Below the pieces are notes generated by a model. The model worked only from the letters and a program-made list of their open reading frames with translations, was not told the DNA's origin and searched no databases. Below are positions 18,892 to 24,445 of a DNA stretch of 24,445 nucleotides, in pieces. The stretch's first letter is position 1. Each line of letters begins with the position of its first letter. A program made the position numbers and the translations under genes. Source of the stretch: Ichthyophthirius multifiliis (taxonomy: Eukaryota; Ciliophora; Oligohymenophorea; Hymenostomatida). The stretch covers positions 1-24,445 of the forward strand of contig NW_004086214.1 in the NCBI RefSeq assembly GCF_000220395.1. Direction: 5' to 3'.

Positions 18892-19140
18892 ATATATTTA
18901 TTTTTTAATAAATAAATTTTAAATTATTTTATTTTTTATAAATATATAAATATATAATAATAATATAAACAATATTTCTTTTGAAATATATATTCTGTTT
19001 TTTTTATTTTATTTTTTAATAAATATAATTTATTTCATATATATTTATTTATTTTAATAAACATTTAAAAGATTCACATTTTCAAAATAATTATTTATAT
19101 AATTATTATAAAATACAATTAAAAAAATAAAGAACTAAAA
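18754..19140. other. AT-rich intergenic region
   Basis: Contains two adjoining (AT)n runs at 18859-18899 and otherwise plain A/T. No gene was seen. Confidence 0.65.
18859..18899. repeat. Interrupted (AT)n tract
   Basis: Two alternating AT runs separated by a single TT step. Confidence 0.88.
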
Positions 19141-19706
19141 ATGTTTAACGAAAAAAATATGTATGAAGCTAAAGTTTTTCTTAGAGCATTAAATGATGCT
19201 CATTCTAACTTAAGGTTTTTTTAAAAAAATATATATGTATATTATAAATTAATTATCTATTTATTCATTTAATTTACATATATAAATATAAAAAAAATCC
19301 TGATTTTTTTATTAATTATAATGATTATTAGATAAGTTGCATAAAGAGAAGCATATCTTAATTAATATTAAAGATAAGCTGATTCTTTATAATAAGCTGT
19401 TATAGGTTAATAAGTACTATTTTTTCTTTTATATTAAGATATATATTGTTATATAATAAATATAAAAGGTAAAAGTTGTTGGAGATTCATTAGCTAAAGG
19501 ACCTAACTTCGATAAAAGCAAAGAAATTAAACTCTTTAAATTTACTAAGTATTTTTTTATTATATTTTATAATAATGTTTTATTTATTTTTTACTAGTAA
19601 TATCTTTAAAGATTATTTTAGAGGATTTGATGAATTTAATGGTGACTATTAAGAATTAAAAAAATTACTTGATAATGGATTGGCAAAATTAGGACAATAA
19701 TAATGA
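19141..19706 (+). CDS. Small unknown protein, 114 aa, four exons
   Basis: Exons 19141-19214, 19332-19413, 19469-19548 and 19598-19706; introns of 117, 55 and 49 nt, all GT-AG and nearly pure A/T. The spliced frame runs from ATG to TGA 19704-19706 and keeps coding-like composition in every exon. The product begins MFNEKNMYEAKVFLRALNDA. A helical, Gln-rich segment follows (QREAYLNQYQRQADSLQQAV), then VVGDSLAKGPNFDKSKEIKL. It ends in an acidic helix (FRGFDEFNGDYQELKKLLDN, then GLAKLGQQQ). It looks like a soluble, mainly alpha-helical small protein, perhaps a subunit of a larger complex. I do not recognise the family. Introns 2 and 3 change the reading frame, so their removal is needed for the chain to make sense. 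This supports the model. Confidence 0.7.
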
Positions 19707-20537
19707 AGTATTTAAAAATTATCCTTAAATAAAACATAAATTAAATCAATACAATATTATTTTTTAAACAAAAATAGTTTTATATAAGATTTTTAATTGA
19801 AATTTATATATAATTATTAGGTATTATTTTATTATTGAATAAATAAAATCAAATTTATTATATATAATAATTTCTTATTATTTTTTGTTATTATCTTATT
19901 TTAATAAAATAATAAAATAAATAAAAAAATTATAAATTTTAGGTCTTTTTTTATTTAATTTTAAAACATAATACATAAATTTTAAAAAGTTATTAATAAA
20001 TTTAAAAAAAAACTTCAGAAATTCTACTATTAATAAATACATTCGTTATTTCGTTATACTTTATAATTAAATTAATAAAAAATCATTAAAATCATTTAAA
20101 ATATAACAAAAAATTCATTAATAGATTTAAATTTAAATTTATATTAATTATATTTAAATTTTTTAGTATCATAATTTTCTTATTTTTATATAATAATTTA
20201 AATTTATAAATTTTTTCTTTTATGTTCTAAATATTAATTCAATTATAATGATTTAAAATAAATAAACTTTAAATATAGTTATAATTTGAAATAAAATTAT
20301 TTATAATAAGTTCTTTAAAATGTGATATATATATTAAAATTTTAATATACATATATATGAATTATTTTTAAATAAGTTATTTTTAATTTTAAAAATATAT
20401 ATATTTTAATTCCTATTTCTAAAAAACTTTTAAATATTTATATATAATAAATTTCTTATAATTATATAACTATTTTAAATATTTTTTTTTTTCCACCTAT
20501 CAATCTTTTTTATAATAATAAAAAAATAAATAATTAA
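19707..20537. other. Long AT-rich intergenic region
   Basis: About 830 bases with very few G or C. There is no recognisable gene, RNA or repeat on either strand. Short palindromic A/T stretches are present but are expected in such sequence. Confidence 0.6.
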
Positions 20538-21451
20538 ATGACTTAACAAGTATGTACTTTAAAATATTCATAAAATGAATTTTGGTTAATAGAATTCAAT
20601 GAAGGTTATATAAAGACGTTACTTTTTGGTTCCCATCCATAAATAGAAAAAATTCTGTGTTATTTTTCGTATTATTCATTTTTTATATTATGTATATACT
20701 TCGATTTATTAATAAAAGATTATTAATTATATAAAGATGACTAATTGTAAAATTTTAGATTAATTTTAATTATCTTTTACGCATTATTATTATGCATAAT
20801 TTTAGTTTTAATAATATTCAGAAATAAGAAACCAAAATTTAATAAAAAATTAAATTATAATTTAGAAATTAATACAAAAAGAATGTCAAAAAGACATCGA
20901 ACAATAATTCCATAAAATAAGTCTTCTTTTTAATAAATAGTAGAATAAAATTTAGATCATGATATAAACAATACTTTTGAGTTTAGAATGTTAAAAATAA
21001 AAGATTTAATTTTTACGTTTTATACTATGTATATTATTTTTAATGTATTATTTTCTCTATTACTATATTAGACTTTGTTTTTATTAATAATGATGTGATT
21101 TATATATGGTATATTAGATTATAGTTTTTGTTTATTTTGACTACTTTAGGACTTTATTTTATTTTTGGTGGATTAAATTTGGTTTATAATGTTATTTTTG
21201 ATAAAGCTTTTTATAAAAAATGTAGAAGCAATAACCTTTATTTTATTATTATGAGCAGAATTTAACTTAAAACAGGTGCTTATATAATGAAAATATAATC
21301 AATAATGTTTATTTTTATTTCGCTTACATGTATTTATCTTTATTAAGATATTACTTCAATTATAATTTCATGTGTATATATTTTATTTGCTATTTTATAT
21401 TATATATATATTAAAGGCTTTTGTGTTCGTTAAAATAAAGAAGAAATTTGA
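20538..21451 (+). CDS. Multi-pass membrane protein, 277 aa, two exons (junction uncertain)
   Basis: Model: exons 20538-21044 and 21125-21451 with intron 21045-21124 (80 nt, GTATTA...TTATAG, phase 0). Several hydrophobic helices are visible: ILCYFSYYSFFILCIYFDLL (about 42-61), LILIIFYALLLCIILVLIIF (about 74-93), IFTFYTMYIIF (about 159-169), FLFILTTLGLYFIFGGLNLV (from residue 170 on), IMFIFISLTCIYLY and IISCVYILFAILYYIYI near the C-terminus. Basic loops such as RMSKRHRTII probably face the cytosol. It ends FCVRQNKEEI. The family is unknown. The first frame stops at a TGA (21097-21099), while the second frame is already open well upstream (DFVFINNDVIYIWYIRLQ). A frame change near 21060-21075 instead of an intron is therefore also possible; see the finding. 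Confidence 0.6.
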
Positions 21452-22524
21452 AACAAATTATTTATAATAATTTTTTTTTTAAAAAAAATATATATATATA
21501 AGAAAAGTTTTTGAAATAATTTTAAAAATATATCTTTATAAAAAATAATAAAATTTTAATTAATTATTTATTCGTTAATATTTTTTTTTTATTAATAATA
21601 AATTAAATAATAAAAGAAATATTTTTAAAAAATATAAAAATATAAAAGTATAAAATAATGATATTTAATTTAAATAATATTAGATATTATAATATCATTA
21701 ATTATAATATTTTATATTTATTTGAAATCAAAAATATTAATAATATTATTATGTATTTTAAGATAAGATACGTATTGTTTTATTAAGAATTTAAAAATGA
21801 AGTTATTATATTTCTTTTTAAGAAATTTTGTTTTATATTTTATTTAATTTTAAGAAATTTTTAAAAATATTCTCATTATAAAAAATATATAAAATTAATT
21901 TTTATTATTAAATACATTTAAGAATTATCAAATATAAAATATAAATCATAATAAAGTAAATTTTTTAATTCATATAAAATAAATACTTAATAAAAATATG
22001 CTATAGTTTTTACTTAAAAATATAATTTTATAAATAAATAGTATTTACAATATTTAATATTAAATAATTGTAATTTAAATTTTTATATATAAAAATTTTA
22101 TATATTATATTTATGTAAAAAATGAAAAAAATTAGTTGAAAAACCAATATTGATTAAAAAATTATATATGCCAGTTTAATATTTTTTTGATATATTAAAT
22201 AGCTTTTTAATATGCTCTAATATATATTTAAGATATTATTTATGTTTTCTTTTTTCTAAAAATTGATTTATAATAATTTTTTTAAACAATTACTTAATAA
22301 TAAAATTATATATGATTTATAATCATTATTTAAAATTGATTTATAATAAATTAAAATTTTAATATATAAAGTAAATAGCTTTAATTATATATTTAAAAAA
22401 ATAAATAAATTCTTATTTAATTTTATTTTATTACAGAGAAAAAATAAAAATTAAATATAATTTTTAATATAAAAAACATATATTTTATAAAAAATATATA
22501 TTTATATATGTATATAATATTTTT
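21452..22524. other. Long AT-rich intergenic region
   Basis: About 1.07 kb of A/T-dominated sequence with poly-T and poly-A runs and many short palindromes. No gene or RNA was recognised on either strand. It precedes the palmitoyltransferase gene and should contain its promoter. Confidence 0.6.
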
Positions 22525-23861
22525 ATGAATGTATTATTTAAAAATAAAATAATGTTCATAAATAATAAGAGAAATCTAAAATAAGCAATGTATATAAATA
22601 TGGTAACAGAATTTTTATTTTAAATGCCCTTTTAAGCTTTGGCATACAAGGCAAAAAATTATTGTTTTCATTTTTTAGTTTATTTATCCATATTTTATTT
22701 TTTTTAATTTATGAATTTAATTTCAATTATATGGAATACGTAATTTCAATAGTTATTGCTACAATAATTTTGCAAATATTTTAATTTTGGCTTTTTTTGT
22801 ATTTATCCCTAGGCGATCCTGGGTTTATTACAGTGCCATTAAACTCTTAATAAAAGAAATAACAACCAACTTAATAAAAATTATAAGGCATAATATACAA
22901 TTTAGATAAATGTAAAACTTGCAATATTTTTAAACCTTTAAGAACTCATCATTGTAGAGTGTGTGATTTATGCGTAAGGGATAGAGATCATCATTGCCCT
23001 TTTTTAAGCAATTGTATTGGATATAATAACAGAACTCACTATTTGTATTTTATTTTAATTATAGTTATATAAGAATAAGTAATTATTTGTGAAACAGTAT
23101 ATTAGCTAATTAGTTAAATAATAAAAAGTGGATTTATTTAAGCGATTTAACTGCCAATATGCTATTTAGGTATTTTATAGACACTTTCTTCTATTTTTTT
23201 ATGGGTGAATGTATTAGGACTTGTAAAATTTTAGTTTTAATTGGTTTTAAATAATTAGACAACATATGAGTTTTATAAAAAAAACTTTGATTAATTTAAT
23301 CCTTTTGATAATGGAAAATTGAAAAATTTAAAATATTATTTCTTCGGATGTTTTTAAGGCAAAAAACCAGGCGAAAAAGTAACAATTTAATATTTAGAAG
23401 AATTATATTTATTATAAATGTAGTTATAATAAAATAATAAATTTTAAAAAATTCATAATAATTTAATTATATAATAATAATAATAATAAATTATTAATAC
23501 TTCCAAAAAAGATTTAGAAATTACAGAAAATAATGTGGATTAAGTTAAAAATGAAAAAAAAAAAATTAATTGTAAAAATTCTATTGTGAATAAAAAAGAT
23601 AAAAATAAAAATAATTAATAGAAAAAAAAAGAAATTAAATAATGGAGAAAAATATTAAAATAGTAATATTATAGTTTTAATAAATAAAAACTAAAATAAT
23701 AATAATATGGTCAATAACATTATTATAAACGGAAATAATAATATTATAATTAATAATAACTGAAATCATTTATTTATATTTATTGTTAATAATTTTATCC
23801 AAATAGTAAAATTAACTTTATAGATAAATTATATTTTCCTATTTAATAAGTATTTTTTTGA
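22525..23861 (+). CDS. DHHC-type protein S-acyltransferase (palmitoyltransferase); 5' end tentative
   Basis: The enzyme attaches palmitate to cysteines of membrane-associated proteins. The cysteine-rich domain is complete: CKTCNIFKPLRTHHCRVCDL, then CVRDRDHHCPFLSNCIGYNN, with catalytic D-H-H-C at 22986-22997. Upstream are two membrane helices (LFSFFSLFIHILFFLI and YVISIVIATIILQIF) and LSLGDPGFIT, the family (S/L)xDPG motif. Downstream are two more helices and TTYEFYKKNFDQFNPFD (the TTxE motif). The C-terminal part is Gln/Lys-rich with a (TAA)n glutamine run near 23471-23489. The frame has no ATG before 22731, yet NVYKYGNRIFILNALLSFG at 22587 onward is family-like. I therefore propose exon 1 22525-22530 (Met-Asn), intron 22531-22571 (41 nt), exon 2 22572-23861. 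The first exon is inference. The 3' end is also open to doubt, since coding-like sequence continues past the TGA at 23859-23861. Confidence 0.85.
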
Positions 23862-24406
23862 TTATTTTAAGTAAAATAAAAAATAAAATGGAAATATAAT
23901 GAAACAATAAATAATTAAGAATTAAAAAAGAAAAATTAGATAAGATTACTTTAAGGATTATTTTAAAAATGTTATAATTAAATAATTTAGATTAATTAAA
24001 ATAATCTATTCTGATAATTTCAATCAAACGCTTTTTGTAAAGAAAGATAAATTAAATGATAAAATAGAAATTATTTTTATATAATACTAAAAGCACAAAA
24101 AACAAAAAAAATTTCTAAATAATATAATATTAATATATTTTCAATAAAAAAATAATTATCTATATAATTACATAAAATAAATGTATAATATAACTTATTT
24201 AGATATTAATTTAATTTATTTATTATTTTAAATATTATAAAAAAAAAATGTTTTATTTATTTATTGATTTATTCTTATAAATTTATTATTTACAAAAAAT
24301 TTCTTAATTTCATTTTTTTAAAAAACTATTATATATTTTAAAATAAAATAATATGTATATCATTTATTAAATTATTTTATATTTGAATAAAATAAACCTA
24401 TTAAAG

Positions 24407-24445
<39 letters not shown>
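23862..24445. other. 3' flank of the DHHC gene, AT-rich
   Basis: 23866-24090 still has coding-like composition in two frames, for example NFNQTLFVKKDKLNDKIEI around 24016-24072. It may be an alternative spliced C-terminus of the palmitoyltransferase. From 24100 on the sequence is plain A/T, ending in (AT)n at the window edge. Confidence 0.4.
24411..24445. repeat. (AT)n microsatellite at window end
   Basis: Perfect alternating TA run of at least 35 bases, cut by the window edge. It is the kind of tract at which assemblies often break. Confidence 0.9.

Noticed and set aside
22590-22609. 20-nt intron that would link ATG 22552 to the palmitoyltransferase frame
   Set aside because: The phase fits, but the size is unlike the other introns, and it would remove the conserved YKYGN stretch.
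23850-23871. 22-nt intron at the end of the palmitoyltransferase
   Set aside because: It is much shorter than any supported intron here (37 nt or more), so it was not used in the model.
1-24445. CRISPR array, bacterial operon, or prophage
   Set aside because: There are no spaced direct repeats and no ribosome binding sites. Introns and the ciliate code show nuclear eukaryotic DNA.
1-24445. Telomeric GGGGTT/CCCCAA repeats or chromosome breakage site
   Set aside because: No such repeat was seen at either edge or inside the window. The window ends in (AT)n, not telomere.

Overview
The window reads as nuclear DNA of a very AT-rich oligohymenophorean ciliate, most like Ichthyophthirius or Tetrahymena. 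The decisive evidence is the genetic code. In gene after gene TAA and TAG are read through as glutamine and only TGA ends the frame. When translated this way, recognisable families appear over their full length: HOP2, CCCH finger, ankyrin, RCK/MAK kinase, AATF/Bfr2, CD36 and DHHC. Introns are short, AT-rich and GT-AG (37 to 199 nt in the models below), and the gaps between genes are almost pure A/T with (AT)n tracts. The exact species cannot be told from the sequence. No telomeric repeat, rRNA or tRNA gene was seen.

Layout, left to right. 1-1540: decayed non-LTR retrotransposon (LINE) on the minus strand, running off the left edge. 2087-3034 (+): unknown Gln/Asn-rich protein. 4077-5023 (+): HOP2, a meiotic homologous-pairing protein. 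5576-5907 (-): small one-membrane-segment protein. 6230-6979 (-): tandem CCCH zinc-finger protein. 7988-9941 (+): ankyrin-repeat protein with six exons. 10194-11975 (+): RCK (MAK/ICK/MOK) kinase. 12128-13711 (-): AATF/Bfr2 ribosome-biogenesis factor. 14069-17664 (+): very large CD36/LIMP-2-like membrane glycoprotein. 18205-18753 (+): protein with a duplicated SDGxGRDxYI motif. 19141-19706 (+): small four-exon protein. 20538-21451 (+): multi-pass membrane protein. 22525-23861 (+): DHHC palmitoyltransferase.

The genes are separate eukaryotic transcription units on both strands, with no operon-like logic. HOP2 converges on the small membrane gene, the kinase converges on AATF, and the CCCH/ankyrin and AATF/CD36 pairs diverge. 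The functions are diverse: meiotic recombination, RNA binding, cilium-related signalling, ribosome assembly, lipid or lysosomal receptor, and protein lipidation. They do not form one pathway. The most unusual items are the CD36-like protein, with about 550 extra luminal residues in the middle of the family fold; the short protein with the duplicated SDGxGRDxYI motif; the LINE remnant next to somatic-type genes; and the fact that every predicted intron with length divisible by three is fully open under the TGA-only code.
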